Shown here piece after piece: positions 11,581 to 21,940 of a stretch of DNA of 64,000 nt (positions are counted from its first letter, which is position 1; each line of letters starts with the position of its first letter). The DNA is from Cladocopium goreaui. Lineage: Eukaryota > Sar > Dinophyceae > Suessiales > Symbiodiniaceae. A model generated the notes under the pieces. The model was given only the letters and a program-made list of their open reading frames with translations, was not told where the DNA came from and did not search any database. The DNA lies in contig CAMXCT020006578.1 of NCBI GenBank assembly GCA_947184155.2, positions 126,590 to 190,589 on the forward strand, read 5' to 3'. The position numbers and the translations under genes were made by a program.

Positions 11581-11697
11581 TACCCTCTGGTTATGTCAAG
11601 TCATAGCTATTGAACATGGCCATAGAAATAGTGAGTTTTCCCAGCTACAAAATGGTGGATCTTTCCATAGTTTTTTGTAAACGTTTACCGGAGGGTA
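11581..11697. mobile_element. Family A inverted-repeat element
   Basis: TACCCTCTGGTTATGTCAAG to GTTTACCGGAGGGTA, 117 bp. It sits 89 bp after a solo left end of the same family. Confidence 0.82.
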
Positions 11698-12818
11698 GGG
11701 ATGAGACTGGGATAACAGTGGGATAATCATGGACAATCCTGGGATAATTCAAAGGCGCCACCCAATTATCCATTATCATTTACTATTCGAATATATTATC
11801 CGGGATAATCATCTATGGATAGTCAATGATAATGGACAATTGGTTGGTTTTTGCCCGTGATAACCAATATATTCAATAATCATCATGGTTTCATGCAGAT
11901 TGCCATGGAACATGTTCATCAATGTTCATCTCCCATACCTTATTAAGCCAAGATAGCAGAAGATGACTCCGCAGTATACGTAGATGGGCAATTGTTGGTT
12001 AACTAGTTAGTAAATGAGATTATCATTGTGATTTGTTGTGGTTTATAAGCCAGTTACTAACCACAAATCGCTTTTTTCCCATGGCACACCTAAGTGGGAT
12101 GTGTAGTGATTAATGATGATTTATAGTGACGTTCTGATGATTTATAATTAGTGATGTATAGTGAAGTGAATGGTGATTTATGATGACATTGTTATGATTC
12201 ATAGTGGTTTGAAGTGATTTGTAGTGATTGATGGTGGTTTATGGTGATTGATATACTGGTTGATATAGTCATGTATAGTGATTTGTGGTGACGTTATGGT
12301 GCTTACAGTTCGTTTAGCATTGGATTGTACTGGGATCAGAATGGCTCATGTATGACGATCTGTATGATGATTCATGCGTAATGGTGATGTTCTACAAACT
12401 GTGATTTGTTTATATTGTTTGCATATAGGACAACAACACAAATCCAGGATGTATGATGATGTATGGTGATTTTGAGATCATAAGGGGATCATATAATGAC
12501 TTTCTGGTGGTCATTGGTAGTAATGACATAGAAATGAGCCGAATAAAGCAAGGTCCACAAACAATGCTGAAATCTCCTCATTAATAACACATGAAGCTTT
12601 AGAAATCCGCCATAAAAGGCTGGATTATTTTGGGGGTTCTGATACCGAAATGTGGGATTTCTGACATTTCTGATGTCCGGTTCGGTCGGTTTTTTTTGTT
12701 TTCAAAACCGGTGGATCATAGAAGCCACATTCGCGAAGATTCACAAGCATTTTTTTCAGCAAAGATGACCAAGATGACTGGAGCCCATCATGGGTTTTTA
12801 AAAATTGGGTACATATGT

Positions 12819-12930
12819 CTGGGTAAATTATAACGACCTCACTGTTCTCCCTCACTGGGAACCATGGTTAGTAAAGGGAATCATCCCCAAATGGCTTTAA
12901 TTCAGGTTAGTGAAATATTATAATTTACCC
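12819..12930. mobile_element. Family D inverted-repeat element
   Basis: CTGGGTAAATTATAACGACC at the left, TATTATAATTTACCC at the right. Relatives at 21148-21236, 35297-35414 and 51506-51616 share the CGACCTCACTGTTCTCCCTC and GGGAATCATCCCCAAATGG blocks. Confidence 0.8.
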
Positions 12931-13057
12931 ATATTACATATATATACATATATATATATATGGGTTTTTATATGGGTTTTTATATGTATCATCCGGTTCT
13001 CGGATTTCGATCTTATGTCCATCTAGATCGACTACCGTTGTTCTGAATGATCACGAG

Positions 13058-13099
13058 GCCATGATGCAATTTACGCAAGCGGCGGTGCATTTGGCCAAG
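13058..13099 (+). CDS. TPR-protein gene, exon f
   Basis: Fourteen codons (AMMQFTQAAVHLAK) between ATCACGAG and AAG|GACTGG, which would be a GA donor. Joined to exon e it completes the turn RRAEAMMQFTQAAVHLAK, a classic TPR A helix. GA donors are reported in dinoflagellates. Confidence 0.52.
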
Positions 13100-14120
13100 G
13101 ACTGGCCGTTTTCTGGCGGGGGTGTGGTGCTTTTACTGTTTGGTAAACTAACGGTTTGCTGTAGAAAATCACTACTTTGATAGGTAGCTTTATAGATCAA
13201 GTATAGTTTATATATGGCCACTTTCTATAAATGTTAGTTCACCAGAGGGTAAATGCTTTTAGCTAGTAAAACATGAAGGTTTTTATCGTTGAACCACCGT
13301 TAAACTGGATTTTTTTCAGACAGAATCCGAGACATGGGGAGTGTTGGTGGTTTCATTTGATATTTGACGATAGTGTTGTCCATCCTTTCATATCCCATGA
13401 CGGATCCATGGTGCTGGTATATATGCTAACATAAAGGGGGTATATTGATGGGATCCATGTTACCATATATAGCAGCACCATGGATCCTATGGGTATTGGA
13501 TACCGTATCTCATCTCTCACACTGAATTTCCACGAATTTCCCATTCCCATCGCTTTGGAAAATAAGTCCCCAATACTTTATACAATCCGTTAGACTGTAC
13601 ATATAGATTCCAAACAAAAACAAATCCGACAAAAATAAGGCCAACTGATTCTTTATTTTTTCCGGAGGGGGTACTGTTAATCAATAATCATTGTGTTCCA
13701 ATAAATTTAATGATTATTATTGATCAACCATAGCATTAACATAACATTGATGATCAATTCCATAACAAATTATATAATTAATAATATGATCCATTTCCAT
13801 AACATTAATGATCAATTCCCAATTCCTAAAAAAACAGAATACATCACCAGAAATCCACCATTCCCCTCATCCCTATAAAAACACATTATGTCACAATATG
13901 CATGTGGAACTTACTTAAATTGTTATGTCATACAATGATTGACATCATGTCACAAAAAATCTATGTCATTCCTAAATAATGTATGATATTCGAAATTATG
14001 TTCTACTCGTACTGTATTTATTAAATAATTGAAATCATATATGATACACAATTTTATTGTAATTATCAGTCACATTATATATTTTCCTTAATCCTGGTAT
14101 ATTTATCCCTACTTGGAAGT
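13100..14120 (+). other. Intron of TPR gene, first part
   Basis: Holds a worn family A copy (13140-13248), a family C element (13394-13493) and very AT-rich DNA with TAACATTGATGATCAATTCC repeats (13690-13820). Confidence 0.5.
13394..13493. mobile_element. Family C palindromic element
   Basis: CCCATGACGGATCCATGGTG at the left and CACCATGGATCCTATGGG at the right; the core is TATATGCTAACATAAAGGGG and a GATGGGATCCATG block. Six relatives are in the window. Confidence 0.85.
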
Positions 14121-14121
14121 A

Positions 14122-14141
14122 CCGTGGCCATTTGGCTAAAG
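14122..14141 (+). other. Relic dinoflagellate spliced leader (DinoSL)
   Basis: The sequence CCGTGGCCATTTGGCTAAAG aligns with the conserved DinoSL (CCGTAGCCATTTTGGCTCAA...) with one deletion in the T run and two substitutions. It lies on the same strand as, and about 120 bases before, the Mei2-like reading frame. A genomic DinoSL at the 5' end of an intron-poor copy is the known signature of a trans-spliced mRNA that was reverse-transcribed and reinserted. Confidence 0.72.
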
Positions 14142-15753
14142 CAATTGACGGTTCAAACAAGATTGAACTTAACATGTTCGGCCTTTGGTAAGGCATCACT
14201 GCATTTACAATTCAGTTGAGACACGTCGTCAAATGTCCGACGTGTTTCCCTTACGAAAGCGATGGCTGAAGCGATGAGTCGAGGCAGCTGGAAAGGTGGC
14301 GGGATTCCGGGATGGCATTCCGGGGACGAGACCACTGTAGTTCTCACAGCTGTGCCCAAGACCTTGCCGAAATTCTGCTGGCACTTCTGGATGAGGAATA
14401 TCTTGGTTGCTATGACTACTTTTACCCATGGACATGGACAAGCTCGAGAATACCGGCCTAGCATCAATTTCCGAGACGACAAGGCGGTGGAATGCCAACA
14501 GCATTTTGCTGGAGCGCTTGGCCTGGCATTTCAGTGAAGGCTCCTGCAGGGCTCAATGGTCCTCTCTCCAGGGATATGAGGCGAACATCCAGAAACAGCA
14601 AGATCTGAATGATTGGGTGAATTCCAACATGCCTGAGGATTGCAAGCCCATGGTCTTTGATGAATATGGAACCCGCCTGCCCACCATGGACATCTTTCCG
14701 CCCTGGGACTATCAGGTCTATCATGGATGGAGGAGCTTCGAAATGCCGGGAAAAGCTCACGTCACCGGCATCACCGGTTCAGGTGATAGTTCGCGTGATG
14801 GTTCAGGTGATCGCTACCGGCTGTGGAAAGACGAGTGGATGTCTCGTGGCAGTGGCAACCTCGGCGGTTACCGGTCTGACGAATGGAGACACAGCCCTTG
14901 GTCCAGCGACTGGTCTGGTGGATCTCGGAAAGAGCGATGGTCTGACAGCTGGCGCAAGGAGAACTATGACAATGACTGGTTGGTGGTTTCAAACATTTTT
15001 TATTTTCAATAACATATGGGATAATCCTTCCCATTGACTAATATTTTTCAGAGGGGTTGAAACCACCAACCAGATGAGAACTATGAGAACTATGATCGCA
15101 AGTGGGACCGTGACAAACATGATTCGCAATGGGAAAGATCCGTCCGCTGGGCTGGTTGGAATGGACAGAATGGCCAGCATGAGAGTCAGAGACAAGTTGT
15201 GATCGAACAAAAAAAACAGACCTCATATGGAAATGCAGCCTGGTCTTGGCAAGGCTATGCCAATTATGCACCTGCTGAGGGACTTCGGGGCCTTCCGGGA
15301 CTTGCAGGACTTCCGACAATGCCTGAAGATACTGAGACGGAGGAAGCAAACATCAAACCTTGGAGTCTTCAGGCAGTGAAAGGTGCTGGGTATACAGTCT
15401 CGAAAAACACAGGAGATTTCAATTCCGAGTTTTCTGAACTTTTTCAAAATGATCCGGATCCAAAAGCTTCAAGCGAACTCCCAACCCCTGAAGCTGACAA
15501 AGTTTGTGAACCGGAAGCTTTGGCTTCACTGGTGGTGGTGACGAGATATGCCTGCCCCTGCTGCAATACTTGCTTTGCCAAGTGGTCCGCATGTCAAAAT
15601 CACATTTTCAGCACGCCAAAGTGTCACAAGGAAGTGGTGAATGACCCTGCGGATGTTACAGACCTTCAGGCCCAGTGCAAGGGAAGGGCCGAGGAATTGC
15701 CACCGAGTGGCCTGAATGCTTCTGATGTCGATGCCACCGGACGTTTGCAGTAA
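14142..15753 (+). pseudogene. Mei2-like RRM protein retrocopy, frameshifted, with zinc finger
   Basis: The first part (14262-14640) matches the C-terminal RRM of Mei2-like RNA-binding proteins, but pieces lie in different frames: TTVVLTAVPK in frame 3, AEILLALLDEEYLGCYDYFY in frame 2, PMDMDKLENTGLASI in frame 1, NFRDDKAVECQQHFAG in frame 3, then AQWSSLQGYEANIQK and CKPMVFDEYGTRLP in frame 1. That needs about four small indels, so the RRM is broken (or the assembly has errors). From 14530 the frame is open to TAA at 15751-15753, apart from a family B insertion at 14976-15073. This part is rich in W, S, R and G and carries one C2H2-type zinc finger (CPCCNTCF, then two His) near 15550-15630. Mei2-like proteins bind RNA, and in yeast and plants act in meiosis. 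The compact structure and DinoSL relic indicate a retrocopy, nested in an intron of the TPR gene. A large intact 3' part means some product is still possible. Confidence 0.72.
14976..15073. mobile_element. Family B element inserted in coding sequence (introner candidate)
   Basis: CTGGTTGGTGGTTTCAAAC to AACCACCAACCAG, 98 bp, flanked by a 4-bp direct repeat ATGA (14972-14975 and 15074-15077). The reading frame is the same on both sides (ENYDN before, ENYENYDRKW after). Element plus one ATGA copy is 102 bp, a multiple of three, so exact removal gives DNENYENYD with no scar. Inside, the frame hits a stop (TAA) soon after the left end, so without removal the protein is truncated. Confidence 0.87.
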
Positions 15754-16072
15754 AGCTACAGTTGGCAGCACTAATCGATATGCACAGAAAAGTGAGAAAA
15801 GAATAACTGCGTTGTATTCCAACTTAACTGGGTTTTCTCACCATTGCCATAGCCATTAGTAACCTCAGCTGCACCCTTAAGTTATAAGTCGGTTTATAAC
15901 CCCTATGGCCATCTATGGCCCATAAATGTATCATAAACCCCAACCCCTATGGCCATCTATGGCCCACAAATGTATCATAAACCCTGGTGACATTGGAGTT
16001 TTTGTTTCCCCCAACGAATCGCAACCCGAATCGCTGGGGCCCCACACCGTTGCCGTTGAATGTGCCACGCAG
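15754..16072 (+). other. Intron of TPR gene, part after the retrocopy
   Basis: Likely 3' UTR of the retrocopy followed by a direct repeat of CCCCTATGGCCATCTATGG (about 15900 and 15945). No poly(A) tail is recognisable, so the 3' border of the retrocopy is not fixed. Confidence 0.4.
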
Positions 16073-16168
16073 GCAGAGCCTGTGAAGGCTGTGCAGCTGG
16101 CTGCAGATGCAGAGATCTACTTCCAGCGCGAGCAGGACCGATGTCGCCGCCTTTCAGCGCGGTACAAG
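16073..16168 (+). CDS. TPR-protein gene, exon g
   Basis: Acceptor TGCCACGCAG, 32 codons, donor AAG|GTCAGA. Reads AEPVKAVQLAADAEIYF and then QREQDRCRRLSARYK. Joined after exon f (VHLAK) it gives the loop and B helix of one TPR and the approach to the next. It is one of the clearest exons: strong acceptor, phase 0 at both ends, coding-type composition. Confidence 0.65.
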
Positions 16169-16819
16169 GTCAGAAAGTGGGAATGATATGTGCAATGTGG
16201 GGCCCAGAGCTAAGTTGGGTTATAACCCCCATTAACATCCATTAACTAGTTCGTTATAAGTACCATAAATATCCATAAATCATAGTTATTGAGTGATGAC
16301 CATTTATTAGTTATAACTGGTTATAACTGGGATTATACATTCTATAAATGGGGTTTTCTAAGCAGTTATAATTGGTATTTCTGGCCATAACTGTATGGAA
16401 TGATTGCTTCACACATGTTCATAATCGAAAGTGCTTGTGAAAGCCATGGGAGACATAAACGGAAAACCGAGATGGAATTTTTCAAATGGGAAAGCCATGA
16501 TTTTTCATCTAGCCTGGTTTCTATATTCATGAGATTTTCATGGATTTTAATGGTATTTAATGGTATTTAATGGTATTTAATGTCATTTCATATGTAATTA
16601 TTGAAGAAACTTGTTGGAAGGATCAGCACCAAAGATTGGTATTTACGGTATTTAACCATCAAAACGGGGGTGGCTTTTAACAACACTTACGTGGATTTTT
16701 GTTGCTGGGGATAGCGTTTCATACAACATGGGGATGCTCATGGAATTTCATGGAATTTCATGGATTTAATTTCTGGTTGGTGGATTTAATTCATGATCAT
16801 CTAGTGCTGAATGAGATAA

Positions 16820-17036
16820 GTTAATAGTGGTTAATAGTGGTTAATAGTGGTTAATAGTGGTTAATAGTGGTTAATACTGGTTAATAGTGGTGAATAGTGG
16901 TTAATAGTGGTTAATAGTGGTTAATAGTGGTTAATACTGGTTAATAGTGGTTAATAGTGGTTAATACTGGTTAATAGTGGTTAATAGTGGTTAATAGTGG
17001 TTAATAGTGGTTAATAATGGTTAATAATGGTTAATT
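16820..17036. repeat. Tandem array, 10-bp unit GGTTAATAGT
   Basis: About 21 units of GGTTAATAGT with variants (ATACT, ATAAT). It runs directly into the family B element at 17043. Confidence 0.95.
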
Positions 17037-17042
17037 AGATAT

Positions 17043-17157
17043 CTGGTTGGTGGTTTGGAACCATGGAATTTTATGACTTTCCATCTGGTTGGGAATGGAA
17101 AATCATCCCAACTGACGAACTCATATTCTTCAGAGGGGTAGGCATACCACCAACCAG
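17043..17157. mobile_element. Family B inverted-repeat element
   Basis: CTGGTTGGTGGTTTGGAACC to TACCACCAACCAG, 115 bp. Confidence 0.85.
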
Positions 17158-17300
17158 AATTTGATTTAATGGTATAACTTTCACAGGTATAACTTTCCGC
17201 ATGCATTATCCCGGATTATCCCTATGAATCGTAACGTTTGAGGGAGTATTCCGACGGTTTTTTTTGTAGCTTCGCTTCGATGAAGAATTTGCATCCAAAG

Positions 17301-17410
17301 CTGGTGATTTCAAACATTTGGATTATTTTCCACTTCATTAAAAAGGGATGTCATCCTTCTCATTGACGAAGTCCATCATTTTTCAGAGGGGTAGGTCAAC
17401 CACCAACCAG
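17301..17410. mobile_element. Family B inverted-repeat element
   Basis: The left end is shortened (CTGGTGATTTCAAAC); the right end is intact (CAACCACCAACCAG); 110 bp. Confidence 0.75.
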
Positions 17411-17571
17411 CCATAATTAACCAATGATTAACCATCATTAACCATCGTTAACCACTATCAACTATGGTTAAAATCACCAACCAGAAACTGTTACCATGAA
17501 ACTGTTGATGGTTTTTTGATCACCAACCAGAAACTGTTGATGTGGGCTTCAATCTGATTTGAATTGGTATC

Positions 17572-17668
17572 CCCATATGCGAACCATGGTGCTGTATATT
17601 TACCTACAAAACTGGATGATTTTGTTCGGGCAAATGTTGGTAAATATTCCATACATGGAGCATATGGG
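17572..17668. mobile_element. Family F inverted-repeat element
   Basis: CCCATATGCGAACCATGGTG and GGTAAATATTCCATACATGG, related in inverse orientation to 18134-18225 and 21845-21940. The core is TTTACCTACAAAACTGG. Confidence 0.7.
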
Positions 17669-17952
17669 ATCTGGATTTTACCACCAAATTTACCACCAAT
17701 GAGACTATGATGAGATTGTGATGACAAAGTTTTACCTGGCTAATTCTTACTGCAAGTGGAGGCACATTCCATTGTACCACAACCTGGTGCATCTCATATT
17801 TGTGTCAGAAAATAAGGTTCCGCCCAGGTTGCATTTTGGCGTTTGCTGTTCGCTTGGAAGGCTGCAAGAGATGCATGAGAATTTATTGTTTCAGGTAGAG
17901 CACAGTCTAACAATGACTTCCATGTTCCAGAAAGGAGAAAGAAAGAAACTTG

Positions 17953-18069
17953 CTTGTTGGTGGTTTGGAACATTTGGCTTATTTTTCCATTCAGTTGGGA
18001 ATGTCGTAACCCCAACTGACGTTCAGTCCATGATTTTTCAGAGGGGTAGGTAGGTCAAGCACCAACCAG
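17953..18069. mobile_element. Family B inverted-repeat element
   Basis: CTTGTTGGTGGTTTGGAAC to AAGCACCAACCAG, 117 bp. Confidence 0.8.
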
Positions 18070-18133
18070 ATTATTAGATGTATTAACCATCATTAACCAT
18101 ATAATAACCATTAATATCAACCATTAATATTAA

Positions 18134-18225
18134 CCCATATGCTCCATGTATGGAATATTTACCAACATTTACCCAAAAAATCACCCAGTTTTGTAGGTAA
18201 ATATACCATACATGGAGCATCTGGG
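18134..18225. mobile_element. Family F inverted-repeat element
   Basis: CCCATATGCTCCATGTATGG to CCATACATGGAGCATCTGGG, 92 bp, good arms. Confidence 0.78.
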
Positions 18226-18728
18226 TAACAGTATATTACCAAGCAATAGTAGGTTGGTCAACCACCAGATTTTCCCTTTGATTTGCCGATTTTCGGAAAA
18301 TCCACCAGAAAAATCAGGAAGTTTGGGACTGGGAATAGGTTTTTATCTTTTTGGGGGGTATCGATAGTAGCGGTATCTTATAGAAATTTACCGTATTTTT
18401 TTCGATATTTTTTGGACACAACCATCTGTAAATGGGATATAATGGGATTATTTTTCTCGCAGAACTCAGTTGCCAACCATTTGTTTCGGCAAATGGTACT
18501 GGTTTACTATCATGCTCAACCTAAACCAGCAATAACCAGCATTTGTTTAATCAACTGTTTGCTTAGTCATATAGTCATATAGTCTGCAACGGAAGCAAAC
18601 CTAATTGAAGCTCATAAACTTGACGATGAAGCGGGCCATTCTTGGATGGTTTACTCCTTGTCACAATCATGATCTCTGAGGGCAGGGCACATGTGTTTCG
18701 TACCATGTGTTGGGGTTTTACTGTGTTT

Positions 18729-18909
18729 TACCCTCTGGTAAACTGCCACATAACTACATAACGAACTGGAAAGATCCACCATTTTCAATGGGTAAATCAT
18801 GGTAAATCCACTATTTCTATGGAAAATCACCACTTTCAATAGGTAAATCCACTATTTCTACGGTTTCTACGGGCCATTTTCCATAGCTTTTTGTATGTCA
18901 TAACCAGCT
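18729..18909. mobile_element. Composite family A element
   Basis: Starts TACCCTCTGGTAAACTG, but the core modules (CCACTATTTCTA, GGTAAATC) occur two or three times before a worn right end (GTCATAACCAGCTTGGG). It looks like internal duplication of modules. Confidence 0.65.
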
Positions 18910-19138
18910 TGGGAAAAAAATCCAGTGGTGACAGTAGGTCTCCATAGCCATGGGGAGCCACGGCTGCAGGTTTCTGTTTCAGTTTCCCAAACGCATTGAA
19001 AGCCATAGAAAAACATACCATTGTTGATTGGTAAACCATAGGAAACCATAGGAAAACCATGAAAAAAAAAGTGTTTTAGCCTCTTATATATCAATGGTTA
19101 ATCAATGGATAACCAATGGTATAATGGTATGATTGATA

Positions 19139-19249
19139 TACCCTCTGGTTATGTCAAAATAGCTATGGAAAATGACCATAGTTATAGTGGATTTTCCCAG
19201 CTACAAAATGGTGGATCTTTCCATAGTTATGTTAAATTACCAGAGGGTA
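19139..19249. mobile_element. Family A inverted-repeat element
   Basis: TACCCTCTGGTTATGTCAAA to GTTAAATTACCAGAGGGTA, 111 bp. Confidence 0.85.
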
Positions 19250-19587
19250 CCACTGTTGATTGGTATGATGGTGCCATTTGTTTATTGCCTTATTAGGCAC
19301 AATTACAACATAATACAACTTTATACTAGAAATACCCATAGAAATAAGCCAGAATTTTCAGACAACCCCTGTTCCACAGCATTTCTAAAACCTCGAGGAC
19401 TGGCCAGCGCTGGCAGAAGTACTTGAGGCGAGTGGGAGATCGGGAGACCACTGGTGGGACGACATGGTGGGCTTACGTGTACCCGGCCTGGTAATTTAAC
19501 GTAGCTATTGAAAATGGCCATTTATAGTGATTTTTTTAATTAAAAATGCTGGATCTTTCCATAGTTATGTTAATTTACCAGAGGATA

Positions 19588-20252
19588 AACCTTGGTTAGG
19601 TCCTACAAGAGTGTATGTCGAAAAACCATTGGATAACGACCAAAAGAAGACACCGCAGTCAGTTTGGAACATGCTGATTCGCACAAAAGATGAATCATGG
19701 GGCTTCATAGCAGACAAAGCTGCAAACAGCTGACCGAGGACAACGGACTCCCAGCACCAAGGAGCTGGTGCATCATGTCCTGCCGGACACGACACTAATG
19801 GAGACGACAAAGCTGTGTGACCCACTGTTTTGGTGCTACCCAAACGGTTTTGGTCTGGAAATCGGGTGATCTCCGCCACGGTGAAGGAAGGACAGGGAGT
19901 TCATGTGAAGATGGAGCCGTTTGTCAAGGGTGCAACGCTCCTGAAGTCCTTCGGGTGGCTCTTTTCGGCGCTTTGGGGAACTCACCCTGCCCCCTACAGG
20001 CCGGAGATGATGCTTACCGGGGAAGTGGAGTTCGACGAGTCCTCTCACCTGCCGGACGAAACGAAAATGCGATTGAGAAAGGGGTTGCTTTTCCCCTTCT
20101 CACCTCTCAAGGATTTTGTGGACGGATTCAAAGGGCAGGTTTTCGAGGGAGCGGGTATGCTGGGCGAGACTCTGAGGGAGAAGGGTTTCATGGACGCACT
20201 GAAGGCTGCCTGTTCTGGGAATTTTCGTTACTGTATTAAACATGGAACATGA
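19588..20252 (+). pseudogene. Broken coding remnant, unknown protein
   Basis: A single frame (position 3) reads a coding-like protein in two blocks: TRVYVEKPLDNDQKK through WGFIADKAANS, then after two TGA codons (19731 and 19818), GNRVISATVKEGQGVHVKM on to GMLGETLREKGFMDALKAA. The second block has 120 codons of clearly protein-like composition. It begins right after a family A element and no splice sites are evident, so I take it as a decayed retrocopy or gene fragment. If the second block is an exon of another gene, its acceptor was not found. I do not recognise the family. Confidence 0.45.
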
Positions 20253-21618
20253 TGACATATGCTTAACCAGCGGAAATAGGGCTGCAATAGGGGAACCTGA
20301 TTTTTGACAGACCCATATATTTTGCATCCGCATTCGTCTCTATGTTTCACCACCGGGTAGGGGATCTTAAATTATGTGGAGATGTTTTCAGCAATGAACC
20401 GCATGAAGCCAAGCAAACTGATCACATTCAACCAGTCTAGCCACATTCCAGGGGGATATTAAGCAATACTGAAACCATTTAACAACATTTGACTAGTATA
20501 ACAAATCATATATCACAATATATGAAACCATCATGTTATCAACACCATATTAAAATATATTAAATACCGTGTCAAATAGCAATCATTGAGTGAAGCCATG
20601 GCCATGATGCCCCCACTTCGCTGGATCTTCCGTATACCGATAGGTGGTGGCCCCCGCTCACCTGCAACGTGGAGACGGCAAGAAGGACCCGTCCCAGTCA
20701 ACGGGGTGAACGTTGGTCGACTCCAAGAGGATTTGAACTTATCGTTTTTTGTGAACATGAAGTAGGTCAAATACGATAAATGGGAAGGTTTCTCATGTAT
20801 AACTGTATAACTGTATAAGCTCCAAAAAATTAGGACCTGAACATATGAACTATTTTTTTACCACTATTTAATAAGATCTTACCAGTTTTCTATCGTTATT
20901 GGGGGGGTGCTATAGGTGAAGATACTACGGACAACTGAAATCAATGAACAATTGCTGGTTGGTGGTTTCAATCCAATGCACCCCCATATTTGGGGTAAAC
21001 CGGTGAAGGGTAGTTTGATGCAACTTGTTTCTTTGCAGTTTTGATGTTTTCTTTGCTCATCTGCTAATCGGTAACCAGCTAAAACATTCTGAGAAGAAAA
21101 ACAGTGTGAATATTTTGCAATTGCTAAAACAACTATATGGTATATATCTGGGTAAATAGTAAGGGAAAACATCCCCATTCATGGCCTTAATTCAGGTGAA
21201 CGTGAAATATTATGGCCTTTACCCAGATATTGATTAAAGTGGTAAATTAAGATATAATCAATACCAATATAATATCAATATATATATATATATACATTAT
21301 ATGTAACTGGTCATTAAAACAACTATATAATAAACCAGCCATGTTTACAATGACCAGCTATACTTGGTGAAGGCATTGTCGTCATGGAGTAGTCAGAGAG
21401 GCACTGCAAAAATACCCCTGTGATGTCCCCATTCTTTTGCCCGTAGTTGTTGACATCCCTACGATACCACCATCACATATAACAAATAACAATAATGCAT
21501 AATCATAACAACAATGATAATACTATGATTAATATACAATATCTCCATGTTTGACAATTGTTTGCCAGTTCTACCCCTCCGATCTATCCATTTGTTCTCC
21601 CCATTTTTTGCGCGACAG
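20253..21618 (+). other. Intron of TPR gene, last part
   Basis: A GC-rich patch at 20585-20760 is open on the + strand but matches nothing. A family B left end lies at 20955 without a right end, and a family D element at 21148-21236. The rest is AT-rich. Confidence 0.45.
21148..21236. mobile_element. Family D element, internally shortened
   Basis: CTGGGTAAATAGTAAGGGAA to TATTATGGCCTTTACCCAG, 89 bp. It lacks the CGACCTCACTG block of the other copies. Confidence 0.7.
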
Positions 21619-21675
21619 GCTGGAGACGCAGCGAACTTAATCTTGGACGTGGCGCAGAAGATGAAGAATTCCGAG
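21619..21675 (+). CDS. TPR-protein gene, exon h
   Basis: Acceptor TTGCGCGACAG, 19 codons (AGDAANLILDVAQKMKNSE), probable GC donor GAG|GCGTTA. The GDAANLILDVAQ pattern is a TPR turn plus A helix. Just after the exon comes a family A element without its left end, so the donor lies at or next to the element's break point. Confidence 0.6.
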
Positions 21676-21844
21676 GCGTTACTATTGAAAATGGCCATTT
21701 ATAGTGGATTTTCCCATTAAAAATGGTGATTTCCATAGTTATGTTAAATTACCAGAGGGTAGTTGGGGTTGGATGGAATGAATTTGAATCAGTCCAATCT
21801 CTGACTCTTTCGCACTGGCAGGCTTTGATAATATGAGCTCATAT

Positions 21845-21940
21845 CCATATGCTCCATGTATGGAATATGTATGGAACATGTACCAACATTTGTCCTAAAT
21901 ATCACCCAGTTTTTTGTAGGTAAATACATACATGGTTCGC
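21845..21940. mobile_element. Family F inverted-repeat element
   Basis: CCATATGCTCCATGTATGG at the left; the right end is worn (AAATACATACATGG). Confidence 0.65.

Larger units (their letters stand above)
11162..13057 (+). other. Intron of TPR gene
   Basis: Holds a left-end fragment of A (11492-11530), a full A element (11581-11697), diffuse TTTATAGTGATTGATGG words (12090-12300), and a full family D element (12819-12930). No gene seen. Confidence 0.5.
16169..19587 (+). other. Intron of TPR gene, dense in elements
   Basis: Holds 10-bp tandem arrays (16550-16590, 16740-16770, 16820-17036), family B copies (17043-17157, 17301-17410, 17953-18069), family F copies (17572-17668, 18134-18225), and family A copies (18729-18909 composite, 19139-19249, 19480-19587). 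A stretch at 17718-17900 is weakly coding-like but I could not place it in any frame with confidence. Confidence 0.5.

Noticed and set aside
16820..17036. Possible CRISPR-like or telomere-like array
   Set aside because: The units are contiguous 10-mers without spacers, and GGTTAATAGT is not a telomere repeat of any group I know; it is a satellite.
19810..19840. Second DinoSL relic (CCACTGTTTTGGTGCTACC)
   Set aside because: Only the TTTTGG core matches; too many differences to separate from chance.
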